This document shows positions 23,052-38,000 of a stretch of DNA of 64,000 nt, piece after piece. The DNA lies in contig OZ022238.1 of NCBI GenBank assembly GCA_963978895.1, positions 44,930,777 to 44,994,776 on the forward strand, written 5' to 3'. Both the position numbers and the translations under genes were made by a program. Source of the stretch: Erpobdella octoculata. Lineage: Eukaryota > Annelida > Clitellata > Hirudinida > Erpobdellidae. The first letter of the stretch is position 1. Each line of letters opens with the position of its first letter. The notes beneath the pieces were generated by a model. It made no database searches. It worked only from the letters and a program-made list of their open reading frames with translations, and was not told where the DNA came from.

Positions 23052-26000
23052 GATATACAACAGGAATAATAAATAAATAAACCATTCATTCACCAACCAA
23101 CCTTGGATTCAAAGAGCAGTCTTTGAAGATCAGCGCCTGACATGATTCCGTGATTTTTCACGAACTTCGGAAGTTCGGATTCCTTGGATGGATCGGCGAA
23201 TACTGTCGCGTGGATTTCTACGTATCTGCTTATGACCGACAAGTATTCTTCCTTACCCTTGAAATAACATTGCATTGAATCAAAAAAATAGTAAAGATTC
23301 TATAAATATTCTAAAGAATTTATCATTTCAAGTCTCGAAACAGACACGGTGCCGACGTTAGAGAGTTGCACGTAGATTTTTTTTCCTAAAAAATTCCAGC
23401 AACAAACAGACTTTCAAGAATAAATAGCAGCAAAACTCGTCCCACTTACGCTCCACACGTGTCACTTACGCTCCACACATGTCCCACTTACGCTCCACAC
23501 GTGCCACTTACGCTCCACACATGTCCCACTTACGTTCCACACATGTCCCACTTACGTTCCACACATGTCCCACTTACGCTCCACACATGTCCCACTTACG
23601 TTCCACACATGTCCCACTTACGTTCCACACATGTCCCACTTACGCTCCACACATGTCCCACTTACGTTCCACACATGTCCCACTTACGTTCCACACATGT
23701 CCCACTTACGTTCCACACATGTCCCACTTACGCTCCACACATGTCCCACTTACGTTCCACACATGTCCCACTTACGCTCCACATGTGCCACTTACGCTCT
23801 ACACGTGTCACTTACGTTCCACACATGTCCCACTTACGCTCCACACATGTCCCACTTACGTTCCACACATGTCCCACTTACACTCCACACACCCCACTTA
23901 CGCTCCACATGTGTTCCGACTTTCCGTAAACGACTGCTCGTTGTTTCTTTTCCACACTCGAAAGTTCGCTCGTGTTTAAAAACTGCTCGACAACGAATCC
24001 CATGAAGGAGTTGTCTGGAGAATGAGCTGCAGAATAATAAGTTTTCATCGTTTCAATAAAAAATTGATTTCTAAACGAAAATTCGAATTTGAATTAATTA
24101 TAAGCACTTCCCAGAATTGGAGAATAGCTTCCCAGCATGAAAATGGAAATATACTAAGAAGTGGCCGTGAATTAATAGGAAACATGTCGTGAATTAATAG
24201 GAAACGTGTCCGTCGTTTGAAATGTCTCAGTGAATTCTTAATGAGTAATTATAAAAAGGTGTGCTTTGTGTATGCATGTGAATGTGTATTTCAGGGTTGG
24301 TCCTACAAACAACTGGTTCTTATGCCCCTTGTATGTAATAATGGATAATAAAACTGTAATGAATTATAATATATATATTTATAAGAAAATTATAATGACT
24401 ACAATTCATAGCACTACCTTTCATAGTAGAGATGGGAATAGAACCCAAAATTGAAAGTTCCGTTCGATTCCCATCTCTAATTCATAGTAATACCTTTAAT
24501 AACTTTCATAAATAACTAGTTACTATTATTTCATTAACCCATTAACGGTTATGGTTGCAAAAACGCAACGTCATTTTTAGTATTTTCGTATGGTAGTGAC
24601 CATTAATGGGTTAATATTGACCCATGCCAATGAATAATGGGGAACGAACAGACAAATATTCTAACGGAACATGGTGTAGAATTGTTTCAGATTGAGTTCC
24701 TGCATGCCCCATGAAGTTTTGAACGCCCTCTTCTGCTTGGCGTAGGAGAGGCTGTTGTAACTCGCCTCCGTTCCGAAAGTGTCGATGATCCTCAGCAGAC
24801 AGCTGTGTGGTGGACGGACGAAGAAATAATTGTAATTTCAAGCAAGCACACATTCGTGGAAGTCATTTAAATGTGTTTTATATGAGTTTTTATTAATATA
24901 AAAAATAAAGAAAATAATTAAAAAAAAAATTTAGACAGAAAAAAAGATGTGCAAATCGAAAAATGCAGGATTTGTGTTCTGAATCACAACTCACAAGATA
25001 ATCACAAAAAAAATTTGCTTTTTTAAAGAAAAATGAGAAATCTTCAAGCAATTCACTGCTCAAGCATAATTCACAACAGGATCAGTGTGTTTGATGTTCG
25101 TGTGTAACAATAATCTATGAATTACTTGATTGCTTCAAAAAAGTATAAAAAAATGACATAAAAATTATGCATCTTTGCTTTGCTATCTGCACTCTTTACA
25201 AAATTACATGTTTAAGCAAATAAACTGAAATATTCATCCATCATAGATAATTTTTATAATGAATATATTGATCACGCAATCAAATGCACAATCAATTTTA
25301 TGATAAGAGAGATTAGTGAGGAAGAAAAAAAAGAGAGAGATAGCCAAAAAGAAGATACTCTTAGGAGCCACCATAAATCCTCAACCTAAACTCACTGACG
25401 GGACAGAACAATAGCATCAGAAATACAGGTGAAAACAACCACCTGTACATATGAAAAAACTCAGGTAGATAATTACAATTACCACCTGTGTTTTAGACAA
25501 GAATGAACCACCTAAGTAAACAACGGAGTGCAATTGACCCCGGAATAAAAGTTGAACAAGTGCACGGATGATTGCAAAAAGGAGAAAGTAAATAAAATTA
25601 TTTTCAAGTCAGCACTTATTCTGTGCTGGTTGGTGAGTATAAGAACATTAAGAACATTCCAATAAAATTTATTAAAAACAGATGTTCAGAATACATTTGA
25701 AATTAGATATCTACATTTATAGCGGTAAGCAATAATGAATAGATAGCAAAATCTTGCTTATAAAACAACTAAAAAATTTCGATCGAAAATAAAAAAATTT
25801 CCACCTAAATTTTCCATAGCCCTGTTTGACGTGTTTTTTGAAGTGAGTCAACCCAACTATATCAGTGACGATCATGTCAAATGGCAGTTTGGCACGGGCC
25901 TGACACTGAGATTTGACCTCTGGAAGTTGGTTGAGCATCCTGGAAGGTCACAGAGAACTCCGTGTTTTGAAACAAAATTTAAAAAAAATGAAAAAATACA

Positions 26001-29000
26001 AAAAAAGCAACAAAAAAAAACCATAAAACTTTGCAACAATGATAAAAAATATAGATGAAAATCGAATAAAAAAATTTCTTTTAACCCTGTCAGTTCCTCA
26101 TATTCACTGGTTATGATCATCTCGTGACCGAGTATGTACAAGGCTGATAAGATGTCACTCCATTGCACTAATTCTCCCAGAGGCCCTCCTGTTCGTGTGA
26201 AGTAATTATTGAGTGAGCGAGCCAGACGGTGCATGAGTGAATGAATGGGTTGATGCATGAATGAATTGGAGGATGAGTGAGTAATTCAGTGAATGATTGG
26301 TTGAATTGAATTGGAAGATGAGTGACTAATTCAGTGAATTAACGGTTTAATGCATTCATCCGTAGTTGAGAAAATTGAGAAAGTTGAGAAGTTGTTGATG
26401 AGTGAGTTGAAGAAAGATAGAAAGAAAACTCAAACAATTTCTTTAAAAATAAATTAGAATTAATTCATCACACATAAACGAGAGAGACATGTCTCGAAGA
26501 GGAAACGATGAAACGAATTAAAAAATTAATTCGAGTAGTGTTGAATGTGAAAGTAGAAAATCTAATGACATTTTTGAAGCACTTAAACTTTCTTTTAATG
26601 TTTTTGTTGAATGGAAATGTATTTATTAGTACGACTAAATATGGCAGTCAACACTGAGACAGTAAATGGTGTTGTTGCAAAATTCCAAAATGTAATAGAA
26701 TCTAGAGGATTTACTAGACCACAGCATTTCAATATAACATGTTAATTAACCGGGGGGGGGGGGGGAGGGGGGTGGGGGTGGTGACATCTGTACAACTAGA
26801 TTTTCAATAAGCTGGTTTTTCATCAATAGTACAATAATTCTCAGGTTGTAGGACCCCACGGTCATACAAAGTTAACAAAATCATACTCTAGTAAAGGGTG
26901 GTCCTTAAAAAAGAAAAATTGAAATATATGCATAAAGATGGGAAAAGGTTTAACATTAAAAAAAATTTCACTAGCTTTTATGGACCACCCTACCTAGTAT
27001 AAATGTAAGGTAATCGACTGAAATATTTCTTATTTTTAACACGTTTTATATCTACATGCAAAAAATACCATAAAATTTTAAAACCAATAATAACATTTGT
27101 ATGAATGTCATTGAGCACATCTGTAGAGGTATGAATTGTCAAATGAGGACAAAATGTTTTTATGCAATGAAACGTCACACAAGTGAAAATTCAGAAATTT
27201 TAATATAAAACACTAAATTTATTCTGTTGCTATTTTTGGAACATTTTGTTTATGTTCACATGAAATTACACTCCAGGATAATTAGAATTTTTAATTTAAA
27301 AAAATGACGATTTAACCTGCAGAAGACAATTTTGCTTGATTGAGGTGAACTAACTGAAAAGTGTACACCAAAGGAGAAAGTATTTAGAGAAGATATCTAT
27401 CTGTACGTTGGATTGCACCACAGAAAACCATAATCAGTAGTAAATTCATTATCATCATCTTCTTCATCATTATATTCATCATCATCATCATTATATTCAT
27501 CATCATCATCATTATATTCATCATCATCATCATCATCATCATCACTCAGATTTGTCTCATCATCACCATAATCCTCATACGCCGAGGAAATCTTCACTGA
27601 AAATCCACCAGATTACCGAGGTCTGTTGTTACAACCACCACCCCACACCATCACCATCATAAACAAACAAGCAGCAATTCTGTTCTGCCAGAAATGATCA
27701 CTCTTTGAATAGAAGTTGTTGCTCTTTTGAAGAGAACATGTTCAATTAATTAGAGAGTTGGTGGTTTTGAGTTGAAGGATGGCTAGAAATTTCCCACTGG
27801 ACCAAATATCTCGTCGGTTTTCACCAACTCCAACATTACAAACCTCAGATTATACATATATGATTAACATGACATTTCAGATTATTGAATTGGTAAACTT
27901 TTCTGTCCACAAACACGCACGCACGCACTCGCACATTTCTGCTTGATACATAAAAATGATACATCATTGTTTTCCCGATAATGAAGGATCTATTTCATGA
28001 AATTAAAAAAAAAAGATTACATAGTCTTCTAAATAGGTTTTCAGCAGAAAAAAAATGATAGGTCATAATTGTATCTGATTGTCTGTTTTTCCTGCCATCT
28101 CATCCAGCTGGTGACCTCCTCCTCCAACTGCCTCTTTGAAAAGAAGGTGCAGTTCTTTCTCATCATATGAGTTAAAACAAATAGAAAATGTACAAGAAAG
28201 AATGGAATTTCAGAGATGGAATGTCAGGAAGGAAATGGAATGTCAGGGAGGAGATGAAATGTAAGGAAGGAGATGAAATGTCAGCGCACCGATTATTCAT
28301 TTTATATTTGCAGATGTGAACAATTTTTTGAATAATTCTCAAACCTGTTAAATGCGGTTCCGATGCATGCAGTGACTTTACTTATGCATGATCAATAATA
28401 ATTATAAAAAGATGAAAAGTCACACAGAAACATTCGTAGTACTAATTAATTAATTAATAGCTGAATTGTCTCCTCATTGTAGCAAGTGAAAGCTTTTTCA
28501 TGTTCTGCTCCAAACATGCTTTGGTTTTGCAATCAGTTTGCCTTCTTTTCTAGCTATATCATGTTTTTAAATCCTTTATATTGACTTCAATGCCGGTCTT
28601 GCTTGAATGTTTGCAAACCTCGAAAGTAAAATTTAACTAACTTCCCATCATATACAATCGAGCTGAAATTAGAAATATAAGCTCACTCCTCATGACAATA
28701 TTTGGTATTTATGGCAAGTTAATTTAATAAATTATTGTATAAATAAATTATATAAATAAGTAAATAACAAGGAATTTAAATGACTTAAATTAATTAAATG
28801 TTCATTGCAATGTTAAAAGATTCGTCCTTGGAACGGGCAAACCACTAGTTATTTATAAGCAACAAAAAACTGTTCTGTGAAAAAGATAAACATTTAAACA
28901 AAAACAATATATAAAAATAACAAAATATTTATAAAAACACAAAGAAACGCACTTTTATGGAACTTACTGACTCTAAGAATTTATTTTTAACTATTAAAAA

Positions 29001-32000
29001 ATCTAGACTGAAAGAGCTGCTAATGATACTTATATGGTATTGATATAATAACTTATAATCACAACCATTCAACGTAATTATTAGTTAGATACCTGCAGTT
29101 GCTGTCTGTTGGAAGTGAAATCCAGACTTTCTTGAGAGGAAACCCAGGTAGATTAATATCTTGAAATAAGAAATAAAAGATAAAAATACTAAAAAAACAA
29201 CTAAATGCCGGGAGGGATAAAAATCTTTTATGAATGCTCTCCATGGGAAAAATAGCAACATACCAAAGGTTTTAGTTTTCATCATCATTTATTTATTATT
29301 GTTAATGGAAGAGGATAGATTGTTGCAGCATCTTTTTATTAAACTCATTGAAAGTACAAAAACCAGCCAACCATAACCCACCAACTATAATTACCTATAA
29401 TTTAATTATTTTTAACATCTTTGTACCTCAGACTTTAAGGTCAACCGACTAATCAGCCAATTATTCAATCAACGAATAAAAAATATCATTGAATGATTGA
29501 TTTGAATCATAAAAATTGAAACACAAGTTGTTTCCATGAAAACTGAGACAAATCTTGCCATCGTAAATTCTTCCATCTAACAACCTCACATTCCTTTCTT
29601 TCCTTATCTTTTAATGTCAAGGACAAAATAAAAAGACACAAAAGTAAAAAAATCAGATTATTCAATAAAAATCTTGTAAAAGTTTTTCCTCCCCATCTTT
29701 GGCATCTTTAACTTTAAATCAATTACACACACACACACACACACACACATTTAGAGTCATCTGTACTGACAACACTATTTCGATTTAAGGTCTCTGATAT
29801 TATATATTATTCACGTCAAACTTCGTCCCCACCCCTATCATTCGATCCCCAACCCTACCATTTGATCCCCATCCCTACCATTTGATCCCCATCCCTACCA
29901 TTCGATCCCCAACCCCTACCATTCGATCCCCAACCCTACCATTCGATCCCCACCCCTACCATTTGATTCCAACCCCTACCATTCGATCCCCAACCCTACC
30001 ATTCGATCCATTACCTTTCTCTTAGTCCTCGGATGTTGTTCTTCTTCTACGCTTTCCACAGCAGCCAGCCACATGTGCCAGAGTCGAACAATCCTGTTGT
30101 GGATCCACTCGTAGTTGTTTCTACTTGATGGTTCTTTCATCAAATCCATCAAACCAGAGAGGTTTTTGTTCCACTTGGCCTTCAATCAATCAAATTCATC
30201 TATGAATGAGGAGATAATAAAAAAAACTATAGCAAAATCTTTAGCAGAAAGCAAATTGCCTCAAATGAAAGAAGACTTTTGGCACATTGCCTCAAATGAA
30301 AGAAGACTTACACTGCTTCAAACCATAGAAGACTTAGCAAACAAGAAACTGTTTCATCATGAAAAGCAACAGAATTTCACTTCAGAATAATTTATATTTA
30401 CAGAGGAGTGAAAAATATTGGTGCTTTCAAGTTATGAAGTTGTATTGATGTATGATACTGCTAGTCATCCATGGAGATATATCTCATATTTCTAGAGATG
30501 TATCTCATTTGGAAATGTTACATTGAGATACATGTCATATGGAAACGTTCCATAGAGTTATATCTCATTTAGAAAGGTTTCAAAGCTGAAGACAACCAAT
30601 CACTCAGTTATATGTTATTCAAACTAATCCATCTGCTTTTTTAAAACACCAATAGAGAGTAAAACTAGAATGTTACCATCGTTTTATTGAGATGATCCAA
30701 CTTTTTCACCGTGGTTACGGGCCGATCGTCTTTCTCGGGAAGAGGCGGACACCAACTTTCGACCTAGAAAAATAAAATAAGAGAAAATTAAATGAGAATT
30801 GTGTCAGTGAAACACATCAATAATTGTAAGATCTTTAAAATCAATGAATATAAATTTACGTGCTTCTCAAACCAACCAGTCAATATTTTCATAGTAACTA
30901 ATTCTGTGTATGGCTCATTGAAAACAAACTACAAACCCCCATCTGGTTACTATAAAAACAACAAAAACAACAACAACAACAATAATAATAACAATAAACT
31001 TATTAATTACAAACAAAAAATGCTTGTCACAATAAAAACTGTAGTGCTAAAATTATTATCAAATTCCAGCTGGTAGAAGAACTTCACAGTCAAGTTAAAC
31101 AGGTATGAAGCAAGCACTTGAAACACAGGTGAGTCTGAATACATGTGCTGAAGATGAGACGTATGTGAGTATGTGGATGTGTATGCACAATGATATTTGT
31201 TTGTAAGCAGGAAGTTGCTGAGTACCTGCCTACTACTTACTTCCCATTCACTTCATTCACACAATAAGCTCATAGACAAAACAAAGAAATCAATGGACTT
31301 CACAACTATTGCAGAACATATTTCACATTAGCTCTCTCTCTCATGAGTGTTTGTATGTATGTATGTATGTATGTATGTATGTATGTATGTATGTATGTAT
31401 GTATGTATGCATGTATGTATGAATGTTTATCTGTCTATACATGTATGTATGTAAGAGACAGAGAAAGATAGGGGAGAAAACAGGTAAACGAAAAAAACAA
31501 AAATATATGGCAAAAAAACAGACTGTGACAAACACAATAGACCCACCTGAGCCTACCTATCACCAAGAGCAGTTCAATAGACAACAAGCAGAATACTTAA
31601 ATCATTTTATCAACCAGTTTTGTATGATGATCTATATACTATAAGTTCTATATTTTAGATGTTCTATATTTCAGATGTTCTACATTGTAGATTTTCTATA
31701 TATTATAAATGCTGATGATGTCTATGAGCGAGATGTTGTAAATGCTAATGTTCTATAGGTTGATGCATAATTGAAAAATTGTGCTATAAATAAAATATGT
31801 CATCCAACATGTGCTGAGGGCCATCAATATAGCAGTAACACTATATTCAAAATGTTACCATATTTAACAGTATCAAAAAAGAAGCTTCTATCAACTGATA
31901 ACTGAGTGGTGATAAGAGCAGCAAATTCACTGAGAAATACAAATCATGCATCGAACACAAAAAACGCTAATGGTTACTTTTATTGGGAGATTCTTGATTG

Positions 32001-35000
32001 GAAACAGAGTTCTATGTCATATTAAATGAATCTAAACCAAACAATGAAACAATGAAATAAAAGCTATAATTTACTAAATGGTCAAAAGATTTTAAAACAT
32101 TGAATCTTTTAGATGCTCTTCGGCTTTCATATTGATTTTGCGATAAAATTGTATTTAGGCAACTACTAATTGTTTGCAAATTATTTTTTTAATGACTATA
32201 AATTAGAAAAAAAACATTGACCACAGTCTTCTAAATACTTGATGTGTGAACTATGTGAGGATTGAAAGTAAAAGACACTTTCAAATCAATATGGCAAAAA
32301 CAATTTTTTTATTATTAATTTGTAAATTTAAAAATTAAATATCGCTTTTTTTAACAAACTAAAAACTGATATTCATTTCTTTACAGAAAATTTTTAATTT
32401 TTCAAAATTTTTCAAAAATTTTCAAAGTTTTATTTATTTTATTCTATAATTCATTCAAATTCTGTCCAATCAATCTGAAAGTTTAATAGGATGTAAAGTC
32501 CACAACAACAAATTAACCCACCAAATTTCAGCTTGATTGGATAACGGGAAGTAGGTTTTTTTAAGTGTTTAACGGCCCAACCTATGGCTCAAGCAAGCAA
32601 GCAAACACGGTTAAGTTAATATGAAGGATTTAATCGTTCTAATCGCTACAATCGTTACTTATTAATTTCCATCATTTATGACAACTTATCATTAGTGCTA
32701 TAATATAATATAATGTAATGTACAACATATAATAAAGCTTTTAATGACTGTAAAACACATGATTAATTGACACTGTGTACACATGTATGTACAGTACTAT
32801 TGTACATACGTGTGGTACTTACATACCATCTGAACTGTCGTTTAATTAATATCAATTAAATACTTATTTACCGATGTCATTAAATATGGTTTTGTAAGAG
32901 CCAGCAGCTAATTATAATTATTGATTAAACAACTTCTATATAAAATTGAGCATGACATCTGTATAGAAACCTTCACCTTCTTAGAGCACATGTGGTCATG
33001 AGTTAAGCAGGTTGCAGTGGGGTACAAACATGCCATGTGACAAATTTATACCTGAGAAATTACAGCTTCCGAGGAGTACCTGACACCCAACCAGAGCACA
33101 AACAAACAAAGCTAAAAACTATATGTGGTGTGCCTTACACTGCCAGCCCATCTTACGATGCTCTTGGCGGAATATCCATCGGCATCATCGGGCCTAATCC
33201 GCATCAATATTTCATTTATTTACTTTTTTTTGAAAAAGACAGAAGGACACATAGTGCCTCTAATACTATCAAAAACATTAAAAGAAAAATAAGAAAAAGA
33301 ACATAAATTGCAAAATAACTAAAAAAGTTAGGAACCAATTGAAGACGAAGCGAGATGTTCTTTTAAACGGGTTTTGAAAGCTTCTGAAGACTTGGTCGTC
33401 ACAACACTAGGAGACAAGTTGCTCCAAGCTTCCACTATTCTGTTGGTGAAGAAATACTTGACCCAGTCAGACGAGGATGGAATTTTGTAAAGATTGTAGG
33501 GGTGGCCTCTTGTACGGTGGCTTGAAGATTGTATCAGTGCCATGGTCAGTAGGGTGTCGACAACCTGGTGCATAATTTTATAGCACAGCGACAGATCAAT
33601 TTCAAGAGGTCGAGAACTTTCAGTCTATTCATATAAGAGACGTTTCTGAAACCTTCCAGTCTTTTAGTGAAACATCGCTGAACTTTTTCAATGTCGTCAC
33701 ATAAATACTTTAGGTGAGGCGACCAGGCTTCACTGCAAAATTCCAATAACGATCGGACGTATACACAAAAAGTCGTCTTCATAAGCTGCTTGTCGCGATA
33801 GTGGAAGCATCTTAAAATTAAACGAGTTCTTGCTTGGGCTCTATGAATTATTGTTGAAATATGCTTATCAAACCGTAGCTTACTATCAACTACAACGCCT
33901 AAATCCCTAATATAGTCAACAACCTTGAGATTACTGTTGTCAATAACTCTACAGGAAGTTGAGGTAAGTGAGATTGGCCTATAGTTGTTTGGATCAGTTG
34001 AAGAACATTTTTTATGAATAGGCAAAACATAAGCTTTTTTCCAGCACTGCAGTAGGACTCCAGATTTAAAAGAGTATTCAAATATTGTACTTAGTGGTAA
34101 AGCTAATGAATTGGCGCAACGCTTTAATTAAAGTTTTAATTAAAGTTAAATTAAACTCAACTTTGGTCACCAGTTTTGAATCGTCTGGTTACCAGGCCAC
34201 AAGAGGCCATTGCTATAAGCTGAGGTCTGGCCTGCACAAGATCGATGCTACCAAGTTCTTCTTTTCCAATCGAATAATAAAATCCTGGAATGCCCTGCCT
34301 CACGATGTGGTCAACTCAACATCCTACAGCCGCTTCAGATGTCTGATAAATGAAACCGACCTTTCAAAATTTCTAACACCTAATGGTCAGATTTAAATAC
34401 CTGATGATTTATATGTTTATTTTGCGTATTAATTTGAGTTACTATTCTTCTTATATTTTTGCCGATTTAAATACCCGATGACTTATATGTTTATTTTGCG
34501 TATTTGTTTGAGTTACTATTCTTCTTATATTTTTGCTTTGAATTCTGTTCGAACGTACGCTTTATGTTATCCGAACGGTGTTAGTGGCCTACGGGTCCTT
34601 CTGTTGGAGAAATAAATAAATAAATAAATAGTTTTAATTAAAGTTAAATAGTTTTAATTAAATTTAAATAGTTTTAATTAAATTTAAATAGTTTTAATTA
34701 AAGTTAAATAGTTTTAATTAAAGTTAAATAGTTTTAATTAAAGTTAAATAGTTTTAATTAAAGTTAAATAGTTTTAATTAAAGTTAAATAGTTTTAATTA
34801 AAGTTAAATAGTTTTAATTAAAGTTAAATAGTTTTAATTAATGTTAAATAGTTTTAATTAAAGTTAAATAGTTTTAAATAAAGTTAAATAGTTTTAAAGT
34901 TAAAATAGTGTAGGTCTAAAAATAATATGCTTAATAACTAATCAAATTAAGGTTTTTCGTGGGAGAATCAAGCAACTCAAACAACATTGATCTAAATCTA

Positions 35001-38000
35001 GCGCTGTGAATAATTGATTAATGATTAAAGTATTCCTTATGCTAATAATTACCAGTTAAAATTAAATTTGTTTTATGTGCATGTATAATGTAAACAATGG
35101 CCTTCTTTTTTAAATATCAGTTCAATATGTTTCTATTAGTTTCTAATGTTTATCAGACACCAACACAGTTCAACGCCTAAAAAGTGTACAGCTGGTCTGG
35201 TTATGATAATGATTCAAACACCAAAGAAATAATAATAATTCATAAATTTCCAAATCAGTGGCTGGAAAGTTCCATGATGCTGTTTGGAATTGATGCTGTC
35301 AGTCAAAATTATGAGTGAGTTCAAAAGTGTGCTTGCATGCAGCAGTAAAGCATGCTGGTTTCACTGATGTGAGCATCTCCTTGGGCATTTTCAGTGCCAA
35401 TTGCAAATTTTACTCTGAACTTTGTGTCAGACATTTCGAGCCATTCGTTCTGTTCGGTCTGAAGACTATGAAAAATTAGATTTAATGTTTGATGCAAATA
35501 ACGTCCATCTCTTCCAGATATCCGAGTTCCAACAAGTCATGGACTTCTTGACATTCAAATCATGTAGTTTCTTGGCTGTCTCTGCAGCAGAAAAAAACTG
35601 TGCACATCTTCCATTTTAAAAATGTGTAAATGGAAACCATGAACAGAGTAGATTGACAAAGGAAACTTTTTTTTAAACAACCCAGCATATCTGTAGAGCT
35701 TTGGTCAGTCTTGCTCAATTCATGTTGACTGGAAAAAACTTGAATTATGTCCTGACTGGTCAGCTTCAATCAGATCCAATTGAGGAAAGTTTTGGTTGAT
35801 ATAGCTCAAATATTTTAATCCTTAATTGTGTATTAACTAAAATTAATAATTTTTAGCAAATAATCTATTACATTCATAAACAGGAAAGCATTCAATCAAT
35901 TTAAATTCAAATTAGATAACTTTCATTTCAATAAAAACTTGAACTATTTATGTATACTATAGGCTAAAATGAGCTGCATGCTCCATGTGCTATAGTACTC
36001 CATGTTAAATCTTACTCAGTTACAATATCAACATCATTATTGTTTTGCATTTATCTAATAGGTGCATATGCAACACACACAAAAAATGTTTTGTAATAAT
36101 ATAAAACAAAATAAGCAAATGTATTCAACTCATAATTATTTCATTAAAAAACAAACAAAATTATTTCATTAAAAAACAAACAAAATTATTTCACTAAAAA
36201 ACAAACATAATTATTTCATTAAAGAACAAACAAAATTATTTCATTAAAGAAAAAACATAATTATTTCATTAAAAAACAAACATAATTATTTTATTAAAAA
36301 ACAAACATAATTATTTCATTAAAGAACAAACAAAATTATTTCATTAAAGAACAAACATAATTATTTCATTAAAAAAAACATAATTATTTCATTAAAGAAG
36401 AAATATGAATAATTATGCGGCTTAATAAAGAACCCTAAAAAGTCCCTGATAACACAACAGAGAGTTTCTTGAAAGGATAGGTTTCATTATCAATGTTATC
36501 TGATTACAAATATCAATCACCTATAACCGAAATAAATAAAAGTACAAAAGAACCTTGTATTAACGGCATTATAAGTAATCTAAATAATAACATTGAAGTT
36601 CAATGTTTGCAATAGCTCACACGGACGATAACACACAAGCATTCACACACATATACATACATCCACGCACACAAAACACACAAACACATTATATATATAT
36701 ATACATATGAAACGGAAGATACTAACTTCACCCAGGTACCTTCTGATGGAGCAAGTGCTTCCATCAACCCCATAACTTGCATAGCATGGATCGGAACTCC
36801 AAAATGTTTCCATCCACTGCAAATTTTTATAAAAAGATTAATTGTGAGCAAAACAATTCAGGAATCATCGATCAATGCAATTTGTGCCGTATTCCAATAT
36901 AGATAAAAAACATTTTTATTAAATTGAGAAGCAGTAAACCTTTTAGAAACAGAACAAGACTACATTTTTAAATGTAATAAACAAACACACTTCTATTTTT
37001 CATAATAATAATGAAAACAACCCCCTCCCTTCCCCCCCACCATAGTCAACAATAAAAACATAAATGACAAATGCATTAGAGGTTCACATTAATTCATTCT
37101 TATGCAAATAAACAATGCACTGAATTTGTTGAAAAGAATAACTTCTCTCCCAGCAGCTTATATGAGCAGCGAAAAAAATGTAACTGTTCATTCATTCGAC
37201 AATAAAAAATACATAAAACATAATAATTGCTACTAAAGTAGGTAATACCACAAATAAAACAGTATGCATGACTGTATCAGTTTCTAATTCGCATTCAAAA
37301 ATTTTTTAAATGTTATATAATATGATAATATCATAAATTACGACTGTATCAGTTTCTGATTCACATTCAATAAATTTTAAAATGTTATATAATATAATAT
37401 CCTAAATTACAAAAAGTTTTAAAAAAGCCAACTAATTGAAACAAAATCAGACTGATTACTATTAATATTTAGGTTTATGACAAGAATTTTTCATTAAAAA
37501 AATAATAATTTTTTTAAATTTATTAAACATTTTTTTTTAAATTTATTAAACTTTTTTTTTTAAATTTATTAAACATTTTTTTTCAAATTCATTAAACATT
37601 TTTTTTTAAATTTATTAAACATTTTTTTTTAAATTTATTAAACATCTTTTCTTTTAAGACTTTTTCTAAGGGTTTACTTTTATTTTGTCGTTGCAGTGAG
37701 GAAATTCAGTATTCGTCAAGCTCATCATACAGTAACTTTGATTAAGATTGCTAGGAGTGGTCAGTTGATGATCCTCGATCTTCAACAAAGCTCGAAACGT
37801 TTCCACTTTTTTTTCCAATTTGTCCAGTCTGCCCCAGATATCTTGCAGCAGCATGGAAATGTTTGACCATTCTGAAACAAATAAATTCCCAAAATGTTCA
37901 AATCTTTAGGAAAAGGCCAGCTCAAAGACATTGCTGACGAGAAAAAAAATCAAACTTGACGTGCCTTTTGAGTTCATGAAAAAAGAACTTTGAAGACGTT

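Larger units (their letters stand above)
26086..30014 (-). other. MGAT5: Ambiguous MGAT5 exon(s) between KRK and GGPLGEL
   Basis: The exon ending at 30015 (phase 0) and the exon starting at 26188 (phase 1) flank a gap that in vertebrate MGAT5 encodes about 25-28 residues. Two pieces fit by phase and length: about 28155-28113 (KELHLLFKEAVGGG, donor GTCACC) and 27597-27570 (KISSAYEDY, donor GTGATG). Similarity to the family is weak for the first and modest for the second. A third open piece at 29144-29107 (KVWISLPTDSNC) has good splice sites but the wrong phase. The true exon(s) need transcript data. Confidence 0.35.

Noticed and set aside
23438..23915. CRISPR-like array of regular repeats
   Set aside because: The repeats are directly tandem without unique spacers, in a eukaryotic intron. 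The same holds for the 7870-8249 and 15950-16460 arrays.
23459..24005. Three overlapping plus-strand frames of about 150 residues
   Set aside because: They are readings of the splice-donor minisatellite and overlap an MGAT5 exon on the opposite strand.
29107..29145. KVWISLPTDSNC as the missing MGAT5 exon
   Set aside because: Good splice-like borders, but it ends in phase 2 while the next exon needs phase 1, and the match to the family is poor.
36600..36851. Minus-strand frame starting with an internal Met near WKHFGVPIHAMQVMG
   Set aside because: It is a shadow frame. Shifting the frame gives the true MGAT5 exon with SDPCYASYGVDGSTC.
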